Source: Candidatus Flavonifractor merdavium
GTDB taxonomy: Bacteria; Bacillota; Clostridia; Oscillospirales; Oscillospiraceae
Assembly: GCA_019119335.1 (NCBI GenBank)
Contig: DWXF01000006.1
Coordinates: 43,996-107,995, forward strand
DNA: 64,000 nt
Direction: 5' to 3'
In this document: in pieces, positions 16,232 to 25,023 of the stretch
Numbering within the stretch: position 1 is the stretch's first letter
How the letters are laid out: the number at the start of each line of letters is the position of its first letter
Program-made: the position numbers and the translations under genes
Notes under the pieces: generated by a model
What the model saw: only the letters and a program-made list of their open reading frames with translations
Told to the model about the DNA's origin: nothing
Databases searched by the model: none

Positions 16232-17116
16232 ATGTCCAATCAGCAGTACGCGCACAAGTTTGAACTGGGCGTGCCCTACCGCACCTATCTGGAGGATTAC
16301 GCGCCCAAGTGGGAGGAGCTGGCCTGGCTGACCAGAGACGAGGACGGCATCCTGACGGTTCAGCTCCACTGGGGGGATGACTCCTGCCGGTTCAGCGAGT
16401 CCGTCCACAGCGGTCTGGTGGGCCTGGCGCTGGATATCCAGCGGGATCCGGACAATGAGTGCGTCATCATCACCGGCACCGGCAAGGACTTCATGAACGA
16501 GCCGGACAAGGCGGAGGCCCTGGCCGAGGGGGAAAAGGTCTACCCGCACAGCGCCACGTACGACTGGTGGTGGATGAACCAGACCCGCATCTTCAACGCC
16601 TTTATCGATATCCCGGTCCCCGTGGTGGCCGCCATCAACGGCGGCTGCAGCTTCCACCCGGAAGTGTGGCTCATGTCCGACTACATTTTCGTATCTGACG
16701 ACGCCTATTACGTGGACAAGCACGTGCTGGGGTCTCACTGTATTCCCGCCGACGGCCTGAATGAGCTGGTGGGCTACATCGTGGGCCGCAACCGGGTCAA
16801 GGGCATCTTCCTGAAGGGCACCCGCATTGACGCGGAGATGGGGATAGAGCTGGGCCTGTGGCACGAGATCGCGCCCAAGGCAGAGCTGCTGGACCGGGCA
16901 AAAACCTTTGCCAAAGAAAACATCCTTTGTCTGGAACCCATGCACCGCAGAATGTGGCGTGAGGTTTTTGTCCAGCCTTTCCGGGAGCTGATGGCCAAGA
17001 CGGTACGGGCGTCTCTGGCCCAGGAGGCCTATGCCGCCGAGCTGTGCGTGGTCAAGCCGGGCGAAAATCACGCGCTCCAGTTCCGGGAGGAATTCAGAAA
17101 GAAAATGGGGTCATGA
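16232..17116 (+). CDS. Crotonase-family protein resembling 6-oxocamphor hydrolase (second copy)
   Basis: This 294-residue protein starts at the ATG at 16232 after AAAGGAG. It is a paralogue of the gene at 14129: YRTYLEDYAPKWEEL against YRTYLEEYAPKWDGM near the N-terminus. The same aligned residues are kept: His59, His164, Asp174 and Glu265. The central loop is longer and differs (FMNEPDKAEALAEG), so the pair may handle different substrates or stereoisomers. It is separated from the FAH gene by a hairpin and may be expressed at a lower level. Reaction is inferred from family residues only. Confidence 0.75.
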   Translation: MSNQQYAHKFELGVPYRTYLEDYAPKWEELAWLTRDEDGILTVQLHWGDDSCRFSESVHSGLVGLALDIQRDPDNECVIITGTGKDFMNEPDKAEALAEGEKVYPHSATYDWWWMNQTRIFNAFIDIPVPVVAAINGGCSFHPEVWLMSDYIFVSDDAYYVDKHVLGSHCIPADGLNELVGYIVGRNRVKGIFLKGTRIDAEMGIELGLWHEIAPKAELLDRAKTFAKENILCLEPMHRRMWREVFVQPFRELMAKTVRASLAQEAYAAELCVVKPGENHALQFREEFRKKMGS

Positions 17117-17119
17117 GAC

Positions 17120-17160
17120 AATACGGCCGGCGCCTTTCGGCGCCGGCCGTATTTGTTTTT
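17120..17160 (+). terminator. Intrinsic terminator of the MFS-crotonase operon
   Basis: A perfect 15-base stem (17120-17134 with 17139-17153), loop TTTC, runs into TTGTTTTT. The convergent gene ends at 17168. Confidence 0.9.
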
Positions 17161-17167
17161 CCGGGGT

Positions 17168-17983
17168 TTACCGGACTGTGGCCCACCGCCGGCGCAGCCA
17201 GGGCAGCCGGATAAGCAGAACCAGCAGGAGCACATAGGGCAGCAGCGCGCCCATGTGGAACTGCTCAAAAAGGGAGTGGGCGGCGCCCAGCATGGTAATC
17301 CGTCCGGTTTCCGGTATCCTCACCTGGCCCTGGTCCTGAATATGGCGGGCCAGCCATCCGGACAGCGTGCCCGCGGCCGCGCCCTGCGCATCCTCCAGGG
17401 CGGAAAAGCCCAGGGTTCCGTCCACCATATCCTCGGGAACGGCCAGGGTAAAGCTGCGGGTATCCGTTCGCTCCAGGACCGTACCATCCTCCAGAACCAC
17501 CTCCCGCACCCGGCGTCCCGGCAGCTGGGAGACATCAAACACAAAAGAGAAGCCGGATATCTGGGGAAACTGGTCCGCGCCGGATTCCGGGTCCAGCTGC
17601 TCGTCCTCTCCCAGCCGGGCGTGGGAAACCGCCTGCTCCAGCACCTGAAACAGCGTCTGGGCCTGTATGGTGACCACCCGGACAGGCTGATCCTGCCCGA
17701 ACACAGCCTGGACGTCGCCGGCGGTGATTGTGCCTCCGGGCAGGCTTTGAACCAACAGCCCGCCGCAGACGATGGAGAGCTGGGCTCCGGTACCCGCCCG
17801 GAGGCTGTCCGCCACATAGCAGCCCAGGGCGGTTTCCTGAAGCCGGGCCCCGTAAGACCGGGAAGTGACATTGGGGGACATGGCCCCTTCGCTGGAGCCC
17901 AGCACCGAGCCGGCGGCCCCCGCGGAGGAGAGCAGCAGGAAGATGCTCAGCAGCCAGCACTGCAATGTGCGCAGGGTCTTCAT
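17168..17983 (-). CDS. Orphan 5'-nucleotidase C-terminal domain, secreted and membrane-anchored
   Basis: This 271-residue protein has a signal peptide (about 1-24) and a C-terminal membrane helix followed by Arg residues (ALLPYVLLLVLLIRLPWLRRR). Between them is a 5'-nucleotidase C-terminal-like domain (LGCYVADSLRAGTGAQLSIVCGG, GTITAGDVQAVFGQDQPV). In complete 5'-nucleotidases this domain binds the nucleotide, while an N-terminal metallophosphoesterase does the catalysis; that half is absent and no metal-binding motif is visible. It overlaps the importer ATPase gene by four bases (ATGA), so it is the last gene of the peptide-importer operon. It may be an extracellular binding accessory. Confidence 0.7.
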   Translation of the reverse strand: MKTLRTLQCWLLSIFLLLSSAGAAGSVLGSSEGAMSPNVTSRSYGARLQETALGCYVADSLRAGTGAQLSIVCGGLLVQSLPGGTITAGDVQAVFGQDQPVRVVTIQAQTLFQVLEQAVSHARLGEDEQLDPESGADQFPQISGFSFVFDVSQLPGRRVREVVLEDGTVLERTDTRSFTLAVPEDMVDGTLGFSALEDAQGAAAGTLSGWLARHIQDQGQVRIPETGRITMLGAAHSLFEQFHMGALLPYVLLLVLLIRLPWLRRRWATVR

Positions 17984-18969
17984 ACGCGCTCCTTACAAAC
18001 AGGGGAATCCGGCAGGGCATCCGGTCCGGCAAAATGACAGCTGACAAAATGCCCCGGGCTGACCTCCCGCAAGGCGGGCTGCTCCCGGCGGCACCGCTCC
18101 GCCGCGTGGGGGCACCGGGGCGCAAACCGGCAGCCCGGCTTCAAATTGACAGGAGAGGTAATCTCGCCCTCCATCAGCACCCGCTTGCGGCGGTTGCGGA
18201 GGCTGGGGATGGGGATGGCGGAGAGCAATCCTCTGGTATAGGGGTGAATGGGCGTGCGGAACAGCTCTTTACACGGGGCTTTTTCCACCATTTGCCCCAT
18301 ATACATGACCAGCACATCGTCTGAGATATGCTTGACCACCGACAGGTCGTGGGTAATAAAGAGGTAGGACAGGCCCTTGCTCCGCTGGATCTGCTTGAGC
18401 AGATTCAGCACCTGGGCCTGAATGGATACATCCAGGGCGGAAACCGGCTCGTCGCAGACGATAAACTCCGGCTCCAAAGCCAGGGCCCGGGCAATGCCGA
18501 TGCGCTGCCGCCGTCCGCCGTCCAGCTCATGGGGAAAGGCGTAGATCATATGCGCGGCGATGCCCACCAGCTCCATCAGCCCCCGCACCCGCTGCTCCAG
18601 CTGATCCCGGGTCCGGCACACCTTGAAGATCTTCAGCGGCTCGGCAATCAGGTCCATGGCGCACAGCCGGGGATCCAGGGAGGACATGGGATCCTGAAAC
18701 ACCATCTGCATCTCTTTCCGCAGCATTTTCCAGTCGGCCTTCCCCGCCTGCTCAATATTGCGGCCCTGAAATATAATCTCGCCGGAGGTGGACCGTTCCA
18801 GCCCTACCAGCAGCTTGCCCAGCGTGGACTTTCCGCAGCCCGATTCTCCCACCACACCCAGGGTCTTTCCCTGCTCCAGCCGGAAGCTGATGCCATCCAC
18901 CGCGTGGAGCGTTCCAGCGGCAATGGCAAAATCCTTTTTCAAGTTCTTTACTTCCAGAATAACGCCCAT
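17980..18969 (-). CDS. Peptide-type ABC importer ATPase, OppF/DppF-like
   Basis: This 329-residue protein has Walker [10 protein letters not shown] (about residues 40-48), Walker B FIVCDEPVSALD, and a signature reading LDGGRRQR instead of LSGGQ, a variant I have seen in clostridial DppF proteins. The C-terminal oligopeptide extension carries a Cys-rich cluster (CRFAPRCPHAAERC) that can bind an iron-sulphur cluster in this family. It pairs with the OppD-like ATPase ending seven bases upstream. It powers one half of a binding-protein-dependent importer for peptides or similar small ligands. Confidence 0.9.
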   Translation of the reverse strand: MGVILEVKNLKKDFAIAAGTLHAVDGISFRLEQGKTLGVVGESGCGKSTLGKLLVGLERSTSGEIIFQGRNIEQAGKADWKMLRKEMQMVFQDPMSSLDPRLCAMDLIAEPLKIFKVCRTRDQLEQRVRGLMELVGIAAHMIYAFPHELDGGRRQRIGIARALALEPEFIVCDEPVSALDVSIQAQVLNLLKQIQRSKGLSYLFITHDLSVVKHISDDVLVMYMGQMVEKAPCKELFRTPIHPYTRGLLSAIPIPSLRNRRKRVLMEGEITSPVNLKPGCRFAPRCPHAAERCRREQPALREVSPGHFVSCHFAGPDALPDSPVCKERV

Positions 18970-18975
18970 ACCGCC

Positions 18976-19962
18976 TCACTCCTTTCCTTGCCCATTCCCG
19001 GCCGCTTCCGCCAGCAGGCATTTGACCAGGTGGCCGGGGGCCGTCTGGACACAGGGCGGGCAGACCTGCGCACAGCGGGGAGTTGCCCGGGAGCAGCGAG
19101 GGTGGAACTTGCACCCGCCGGGCAGGTTGGTGGGATCGGGCATCAGGCCGGGAATGGGGGTAAGCATATCCACATCTTCATCCAGGGAGGGAATGGACTG
19201 GAAGAGTCCGATGGTATACGGATGGGCGGGGGACTCAAAAATATCCTCCAGCGTACCGCTTTCCACAATCTCGCCGGCGTACATGACGGCCACCCGGTCA
19301 CAGATTTCCGCCACCACGCCCAGGTCGTGGGTAATCAGGATCATGGCGGTATTCAGCTCTGTTTTCAGCCGCTTCATCATATCCAGCACCTGAGCCTGGA
19401 TGGTTACATCCAGGGCGGTGGTGGGCTCGTCGGCAATGAGCAGCTCCGGGTTGCAGGCCAGCGCAATGGCGATGACCACCCGCTGCTTCATGCCGCCGGA
19501 AAACTGATGGGGATATTCCCGGCCCCGCTGGGCCGGGATGCCCACCATCTCCAGCATCTCCAGCGCCCGCCGTTCGGCCTGGCTTTTGCTGAGCTTGTTG
19601 TGGAGCAGAACCACCTCCGCGATTTGGTCGCCCACCGGAATCACCGGGTTGAGCGCGGTCATCGGGTCCTGAAAGATCATGGAAATATGGTTACCCCGAA
19701 TTTCCCGCATCCGCTTTTCCGGCTGCTCCAAAAGAGGCTTGCCGTCAAAATGGATGCTGCCTCCGGTGACCTTTCCGGGCGGATCGGGGAGCAGCCGCAG
19801 GACCGACAGGGCTGTGGTGGTCTTTCCGGCGCCGGTCTCCCCCACCAGGCCCAGGGTTTCTCCCCGGCTCAGCGTCAGGTCGATGCCGTTTACCGCCTCC
19901 ACCACGCCTTCGCTGGTAAAATATTTGACCTCCAGATGTTCTATCCGCAGAAGCTCGTCCAC
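18976..19962 (-). CDS. Peptide-type ABC importer ATPase, OppD/DppD-like
   Basis: This 328-residue protein starts at a GTG (19962) with AAGGAGG eight bases upstream. Walker A is GETGAGKTT, the signature FSGGMKQR and the Walker [13 protein letters not shown]. The C-terminal extension has the Cys motif seen in OppD proteins ([14 protein letters not shown]). It forms a heterodimer with the OppF-like protein. It follows the permease gene by 13 bases in the same minus-strand operon. Confidence 0.9.
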   Translation of the reverse strand: MDELLRIEHLEVKYFTSEGVVEAVNGIDLTLSRGETLGLVGETGAGKTTTALSVLRLLPDPPGKVTGGSIHFDGKPLLEQPEKRMREIRGNHISMIFQDPMTALNPVIPVGDQIAEVVLLHNKLSKSQAERRALEMLEMVGIPAQRGREYPHQFSGGMKQRVVIAIALACNPELLIADEPTTALDVTIQAQVLDMMKRLKTELNTAMILITHDLGVVAEICDRVAVMYAGEIVESGTLEDIFESPAHPYTIGLFQSIPSLDEDVDMLTPIPGLMPDPTNLPGGCKFHPRCSRATPRCAQVCPPCVQTAPGHLVKCLLAEAAGNGQGKE

Positions 19963-19975
19963 GGCGCTCCCCTCC

Positions 19976-20836
19976 TTATCGCTTCAGCCGCGGGTCCATG
20001 GCGTCCCGCAGCCCGTCGCCGGCAAGGTTAAACAGCATCAGCGTCACCACAATGGCAATGCCGGGAAAGGTGACCATGGGCCAGAAATCCCGCATGTAGG
20101 TCCGTCCGGAAGCCAGCATGGAGCCCCACTCCGGAGTGGGGGGACGGACGCCCAGGCCCACAAAGCTCAGGCCGGAGATCTGAAGAATGGCGGTGCCCAC
20201 TCCCAGGGTCACGTTGACGATGGTGGAGGAAAGGGCGTTGGGAAAAATATGTTTGAGAATGATATACAGGTCCGAGCCTCCCGAGGCCCGGGAGGCCAGT
20301 ATAAACTCATTTCCTTTGACAGACAGGGTTTCCGCCCGCATCAGGCGGACAAAGCGGGGGATATTGGTCAGTCCCACAGCCACCACCGTATTCATCAGCC
20401 CCGTGCCCATGGCGGCGGATACCGTTACCGCCAGCAGAAAGGCGGGAATGGCCATCATGATATCGGTCAGCTTCATGATGCCGAATTCAACCCGTCCGCC
20501 ATAATACCCCGCGGCAGCCCCCAGCAGGCTGCCCGCTGCCGCGGACAGGAGCACGGAGCCGAAGGCCACCAGCAGGGAGATCCGGCCCCCTACCAGTACC
20601 CGGGAGAAAATATCCCGGCCCAGATTATCCGTTCCAAAGAGATGTTCCAGGGAGGGAAAAGCGAAGGTATTGGTCAGATCCCGCTCCATATATCCATAGG
20701 GCGTGATAAGCTCTGAAAAAATGGCCGCCAGGATGATGAGCAGCAGCAGCGCTATGGACACCATGGCCACTTTGTTGCGCCGCAGCCTGCCCCATACGTC
20801 CCACCACTGCCCCCGTTTTCTCTGTTGCTTGCTCAT
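19976..20836 (-). CDS. Peptide-type ABC importer permease, OppC/DppC-like
   Basis: This 286-residue protein starts at the ATG at 20836, with GGAGGG seven bases upstream; a GTG five codons earlier has no such site. It has the N-terminal extension and five or so membrane helices of DppC-type permeases, the LFGTDNLGRD motif, and the EAA-loop region (ILASRASGGSDLYIILKHIFPNA) that contacts the ATPases. It is the second permease of the operon, 24 bases after OppB. Confidence 0.9.
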   Translation of the reverse strand: MSKQQRKRGQWWDVWGRLRRNKVAMVSIALLLLIILAAIFSELITPYGYMERDLTNTFAFPSLEHLFGTDNLGRDIFSRVLVGGRISLLVAFGSVLLSAAAGSLLGAAAGYYGGRVEFGIMKLTDIMMAIPAFLLAVTVSAAMGTGLMNTVVAVGLTNIPRFVRLMRAETLSVKGNEFILASRASGGSDLYIILKHIFPNALSSTIVNVTLGVGTAILQISGLSFVGLGVRPPTPEWGSMLASGRTYMRDFWPMVTFPGIAIVVTLMLFNLAGDGLRDAMDPRLKR

Positions 20837-20860
20837 GACCCGGCCCTCCACTTTGTTATT

Positions 20861-21790
20861 TTATCGAATCTCCACGCGGGGGTCGATAACAGCATAAACA
20901 GTATCCACCGCCAGATTGATGACGCAGACCACTGCCGACAGCACCAAAACCACCGCCTGGATCGTGCTGTAATCCTTGTTGTTGATAGCGGTCATCATCA
21001 GGCTGCCCATACCCGGAAAGGAGTGGACCGCCTCAATGATGGCGGAGCCGGAAATTACCGCCCCGGCCTGCAGGCCGATCAGCGTGACCACAGGGATCAG
21101 CGCGTTGCGCAGCGCGTGGCGGAAAATAACGGCCCGCTCACTGACGCCTTTGGCCCGGGCGGTGCGGATGTAGTCCTGGCGGATCACCTCCAGCATGCTG
21201 GAGCGGGTCTGCCGGGTGACGGAGGCCACATACTGGGCGGAACTGGCGATAACGGGCATAATATAGCAGGTCCAGTCGGTGAGTCCGGAGGAGGGCAGCC
21301 AGCCCAGGCGGCTGGAGAAAATCAAAATCATAATCATGGACAGCCAAAAGCCGGGTACAGCGGCAAAAAACAGGGATACGAAGGTGACCCCGTAATCCAG
21401 CAGGGAGTACTGCCTGGTGGCCGAGATAATGCCGGAGGGCACTCCGATCACCACCGTCAGCAAGACCGAAATCAGGCCCAGCTTCAGCGACACCGGAAAG
21501 CGGGCGGACAGCTCGGACAGGATGCTGTTGCCGCTGTAATAGGAGTAGCCGAAGTCCAGTCTGGTCACGATGTTTTTCACATAGTTGAAAAACTGCACGA
21601 AGAAGGGCTGGTCCAGCCCCCACTCTGCCGCCTTTGCGGCATACTGCGCCTCGGTATAGTCAAAGTCGAAAAAAATTGCCACCGGATCTCCAGGCGTAAA
21701 ATAATTGATGGTAAAAATGATAAATACCACCGCCAGCATGGTCAGTATGACCATGAGGACGCTTTTGATGAGATATTTCACCATTGCCAT
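20861..21790 (-). CDS. Peptide-type ABC importer permease, OppB/DppB-like
   Basis: This protein of about 309 residues has a start chosen at the ATG at 21790, where GGGGAG sits nine bases upstream; an ATG at 21799 is possible. It has six predicted helices with the first at the extreme N-terminus, the DppB motif NYFTPGDPVAIFF in the first external loop, and an EAA loop (YIRTARAKGVSERAVIFRHALRNA). It forms the translocation channel with the OppC-like subunit. Confidence 0.9.
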   Translation of the reverse strand: MAMVKYLIKSVLMVILTMLAVVFIIFTINYFTPGDPVAIFFDFDYTEAQYAAKAAEWGLDQPFFVQFFNYVKNIVTRLDFGYSYYSGNSILSELSARFPVSLKLGLISVLLTVVIGVPSGIISATRQYSLLDYGVTFVSLFFAAVPGFWLSMIMILIFSSRLGWLPSSGLTDWTCYIMPVIASSAQYVASVTRQTRSSMLEVIRQDYIRTARAKGVSERAVIFRHALRNALIPVVTLIGLQAGAVISGSAIIEAVHSFPGMGSLMMTAINNKDYSTIQAVVLVLSAVVCVINLAVDTVYAVIDPRVEIR

Positions 21791-21836
21791 ATGCTCCATC
21801 TCCCCTATGACGAAGGCTGCTGCCGCTTCCGGCGGA

Positions 21837-23495
21837 TTATTCCGTCAGCAGGTTCAGATTGCGGATGTCTCTGGCATGCATCAGATTGTAAAATTCCGAG
21901 TCGTCCACATAGTCCCTGCAGATAAATCCGGTGTTGTATTCCACCACAGGCAGGTACCACATCTGTTCGTGCAGCCAGTCCTGGATCCAGCCGTAAGCCT
22001 GCCGCGCTTCTTCCTCCGTGGCGGCGTAACGTCCGGCCTCAAACATTTCGCTCAGCGCGGGGTCCAGCTGGGTCACCCAGGCGGCCTCATTGTAGCTGCC
22101 CTCCGGCAGCTGGATCAGGCAGCCTGAGATATCGTTGTTCATGGTATAGAACGTGGTGATGCACAGGTCTACCGACCCATTGCGCTGCATCTGGATGGCG
22201 GTGGCAAAGTCGTAGCTGTCCACCTGGAGCTCTATCCCCACATCGGCCAAAAAGCTCTGTACGATTTCCGCCAGGGCAATGCTGCACGAGTCGTTTGAGG
22301 ATACCACCGTGTACAGCGACAGCTCGCCCTCCTCATACCCCGCTTCCTCCAGCAGCTGTTTGGCCCGTTCCACATCATAGCGGTTGGTCTGGTATTCTTT
22401 GCGATAATTCGCCATGGAGGAAACATAGGCATCCATGGTAATGCCCAGCTGACCATATGCGGCGATGGCAGTGGCGTCGGTGTCAATGGCGCACATAATC
22501 GCCTCCCGCACCCGGGGATCCTGAAACGCCTCCACATAGGTGGGCAGGCAGATCACGGTGTAGTTGCCGGAGGAGACCACCTTGGCATTGCTGTGAACGC
22601 GCCCTGTCTCCATCACATCCCGGGTGTCGCTGAAACTCAGGCCAATGCAGGCGTCCAATTTCCCGTTCTCGTAGTCAATGAGCATGATAGACGCCTCGGT
22701 ATAGAATTTGACAGAGAGAAAATCGTAATTTGGCCGCTGGTCCACAATGCCCCAGCCCCAATAGTCGTCATCCACCTCCAGCAGCACCGAGTCTCCCGAG
22801 ATCTGCTCCCGGACAAGAAAGGGGCCGGAGCCATCCACCTTGTCCCAGAGCTCTTCATCCGTGGCAGTTTCCTCAAAGCTGCGGTTGCTGATGTTCAGCC
22901 ATTGGCAGGCCAGGCACTCCAGTATGGTATTGTCGTAGCCGTACAGCCGGATGTAGAGGTCCCGATCCCCCTCGTAATAGGAGCCCTCCACATCCACGCT
23001 GCTTCCAAGGTAGGTCCGCACGGTGCCCACCGTATTGACCCGCTCCACCGTGGCGTAGTAGCAGTCCTCCGCCGTGATGGGCTCCCCGCTCTGGAAGCGG
23101 GCCTCCTCCCGGATGGTAATATGGAGCATAACCCCGTCCCCATCCGGGATAAACTCATAGGATTCCGCAATCAGGCCCTTCAATTCGCCGGTCTTAAAAT
23201 CCTTTTGAAACAAGCCGTCATAAATGCCGGAAATGGCAATCAGGTTGTTGTAGCCGACGGCGGAAAGGGTGCTGGTGACAAAGTTTTCCCCATACGCCCC
23301 CAAATAAAGGGTGCGGCTGTCGGAGGTCTTTTCCGCAATGCCATCCTCCACACTGTTTACAGCGGTCACAATTTGTCCCGTCCCCACCTCATAGGTCATG
23401 CGCTCCGTTTCCGCCGGAACAGCGACCTGCGTACATCCGGACAGCGCCAGCAGCAGCACGCAGAGCACGGCCCGGACAGCGGCCTTTTTTCCCAT
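21837..23495 (-). CDS. Family 5 substrate-binding lipoprotein of the first peptide-type importer
   Basis: This 552-residue protein starts at the ATG at 23495, with GGAGG nine bases upstream. A signal peptide ends in LALSGC (lipobox). The rest matches the extracellular solute-binding family 5 (peptide/nickel/opine type): YDGLF near residue 115, the FQSGEPITAEDCYYA region, and ...DPRVREAIMCAIDTDA in the second lobe. The ligand could be a peptide, opine, glycoside or another small conjugate. It is the first gene of the operon and has its own promoter carrying a GntR-type operator, linking it with the diketone-type catabolic genes at 12759-17116. Confidence 0.85.
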   Translation of the reverse strand: MGKKAAVRAVLCVLLLALSGCTQVAVPAETERMTYEVGTGQIVTAVNSVEDGIAEKTSDSRTLYLGAYGENFVTSTLSAVGYNNLIAISGIYDGLFQKDFKTGELKGLIAESYEFIPDGDGVMLHITIREEARFQSGEPITAEDCYYATVERVNTVGTVRTYLGSSVDVEGSYYEGDRDLYIRLYGYDNTILECLACQWLNISNRSFEETATDEELWDKVDGSGPFLVREQISGDSVLLEVDDDYWGWGIVDQRPNYDFLSVKFYTEASIMLIDYENGKLDACIGLSFSDTRDVMETGRVHSNAKVVSSGNYTVICLPTYVEAFQDPRVREAIMCAIDTDATAIAAYGQLGITMDAYVSSMANYRKEYQTNRYDVERAKQLLEEAGYEEGELSLYTVVSSNDSCSIALAEIVQSFLADVGIELQVDSYDFATAIQMQRNGSVDLCITTFYTMNNDISGCLIQLPEGSYNEAAWVTQLDPALSEMFEAGRYAATEEEARQAYGWIQDWLHEQMWYLPVVEYNTGFICRDYVDDSEFYNLMHARDIRNLNLLTE

Positions 23496-23591
23496 GGACC
23501 TCTTCCTCCTCCCCCGTTTCCCCGCCTGATCAGGCTTCCGCCGGCAGCTGTGCTTATGAAATTCACAACCGTCGCCCAAGTTAAACACAAT

Positions 23592-23632
23592 TTGTATACA
23601 ATATGTATAAACCAAAAATGCCTAAATGTCAA
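23592..23632 (-). promoter_or_regulatory. Promoter of first peptide importer with GntR operator
   Basis: On the minus strand, TTGACA (23627-23632), a 17-base spacer and TATACA (23604-23609). The palindrome TTGTATACAA (23592-23601) lies across the expected transcription start. The same ten bases form the core of the operator at 12641. Confidence 0.75.
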
Positions 23633-23777
23633 CACGGAAGTTATGCCAGCGGCAAAAAGCGCGGCGCACCTTCATCGCCCATACTTGTAAAATTTTATTT
23701 TCATTACCATTGCGCACCGCAATATGATATTATAGACACAGCTTCCCTGAGCCGCGGCGGAAAGAGAGGAACGAAGT

Positions 23778-24272
23778 ATGGCGCGCTACCACAGAAAAAC
23801 AGAGACCACCACCTATGATCTGACCGTCCCCACAGGGGCCGATTCCCTGGGCCGGCGCCTGGGAGAGGCAGGGACCAACTGGGGCCGCATTGGACTGGAT
23901 GTCTTGATCCGGGCGGCCCTTGTGGTCTTTGCCACAGTCCTGCTCTGGCGGAAGAGCGAGCTTGCCTCCAGCACGCCCTTCGTTCTGGGGGCGGTTGCCT
24001 GTATCTACGCCCTCCTGGTCCTGTTTCCCCTGCGGCATTGCCGGGACCGCATCCAGTTTCATGAAAACGGGATCGTCTACCGGGGCAGGCCCTATCTGTT
24101 CCAGACGCCCAGAGCCCAGTGGAGCCGGGTCAGCGGAACGGGGCACTTTTTGTCGGTTACATATCTCTACCTGGACGGGATGGAAAAGCAGCTCAATGTA
24201 AGCTGTGTCCGTGACGCCCAGGAGATATTTACCCGTCTCTACATCAGCGGCGGGGCGCGGCAGGGGGCCTGA
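23778..24272 (+). CDS. Small membrane protein of unknown function
   Basis: This 164-residue protein starts at the ATG at 23778, with GAGAGGAA upstream. An N-terminal cytoplasmic part of about 40 residues is followed by two close membrane helices (about 41-60 and 66-84). A C-terminal domain of about 80 residues (IQFHENGIVYRGRPYLFQTP, LYLDGMEKQLNVSC) looks like a small beta-rich, PH-like domain facing the cytoplasm. I do not recognise the family. It ends four bases before the next gene, so the two are probably co-transcribed. Nothing around it hints at a function. Confidence 0.6.
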   Translation: MARYHRKTETTTYDLTVPTGADSLGRRLGEAGTNWGRIGLDVLIRAALVVFATVLLWRKSELASSTPFVLGAVACIYALLVLFPLRHCRDRIQFHENGIVYRGRPYLFQTPRAQWSRVSGTGHFLSVTYLYLDGMEKQLNVSCVRDAQEIFTRLYISGGARQGA

Positions 24273-24276
24273 GCCC

Positions 24277-24888
24277 ATGAAGCTGGAATACATTCTGATG
24301 GCCGTTACCTTCGCCGGTTTGTTTCTGGCCGCAGCGATCTTTCAGAAGAGCAAAGAGCGGAAGGGGCGCGGCGGCGCGGATTTGGCCCGCCTGCGGGACA
24401 TCGCGGCAAAGCAGCTGGACGACAGCGGCTGCTATACCATCGCCTACGCCTGCTGCAGCCAGGTCCGGCTGTCCGTGGGCCGGCCCGTCACCACCACCTA
24501 TTACAGCTACATTGCGGCCTTTCGCCCGGGAACGCTGTTTGTGATCCCGCTGCAATTTTCCGGGCGGGAGATGGTCTCCCCTCCCGGCTTTCGTCTGGAC
24601 CGGGAGAATGTGGGCGCGGTGCGGACCGACCGGGCAGGCCGGGTCACCTTTTACGCAGCGGACGGCACGGAGCTGTGCACCCTGTGCGTGTCCGCCGGCA
24701 ATACGGCGGACGGCCCCTTTCAGCCGCTGAATATCCAGCAGGAGGCGGAAGCGGAGAAATTCCAGTCCTTCCTCCGGCAGTTTACCGCCCAGCTTCAGGC
24801 CGGGGCGTCCCGGCGGGACGGCGTTCCCCCAACGCCCCAGCCACAGCGCTACCCACAGCAGGAGACGGAGCGGCGGCGTTCTTTTTGA
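24277..24888 (+). CDS. Membrane-anchored protein of unknown function
   Basis: This 203-residue protein starts at the ATG at 24277. It has one N-terminal membrane helix (about residues 4-22), then a basic stretch (QKSKERKGRGG), then a soluble cytoplasmic domain (YTIAYACCSQVRLSVGRPV, FRPGTLFVIPLQFSGREM). The C-terminal 30 residues are Pro/Gln/Arg-rich and look disordered. No family recognised. Weak ribosome binding site (GGGGG). It probably works with the preceding small membrane protein, given the four-base spacing and the shared terminator. Confidence 0.6.
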   Translation: MKLEYILMAVTFAGLFLAAAIFQKSKERKGRGGADLARLRDIAAKQLDDSGCYTIAYACCSQVRLSVGRPVTTTYYSYIAAFRPGTLFVIPLQFSGREMVSPPGFRLDRENVGAVRTDRAGRVTFYAADGTELCTLCVSAGNTADGPFQPLNIQQEAEAEKFQSFLRQFTAQLQAGASRRDGVPPTPQPQRYPQQETERRRSF

Positions 24889-24932
24889 CGGCGCGGCCGG
24901 CGCGCCCCCATAAGGCGTTGACCGATACAATC

Positions 24933-24978
24933 AACGGGCCTTCAGAAGCCAAACGCTTCTGAAGGCCCGTTTGTTTTC
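24933..24978 (+). terminator. Intrinsic terminator after the two unknown genes
   Basis: A perfect 17-base stem (24933-24949 with 24955-24971), loop CAAAC, is followed by TGTTTTC. Confidence 0.85.
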
Positions 24979-25023
24979 TGTTTGCGGCTTGCGGTGGGGT
25001 GTGCCAGGCGCGGCTTTGCAGCA

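Noticed and set aside
23778..24888. Toxin-antitoxin pair
   Set aside because: The two small linked genes are larger than typical pairs, both carry membrane helices and neither shows an antitoxin DNA-binding motif or a toxin fold.
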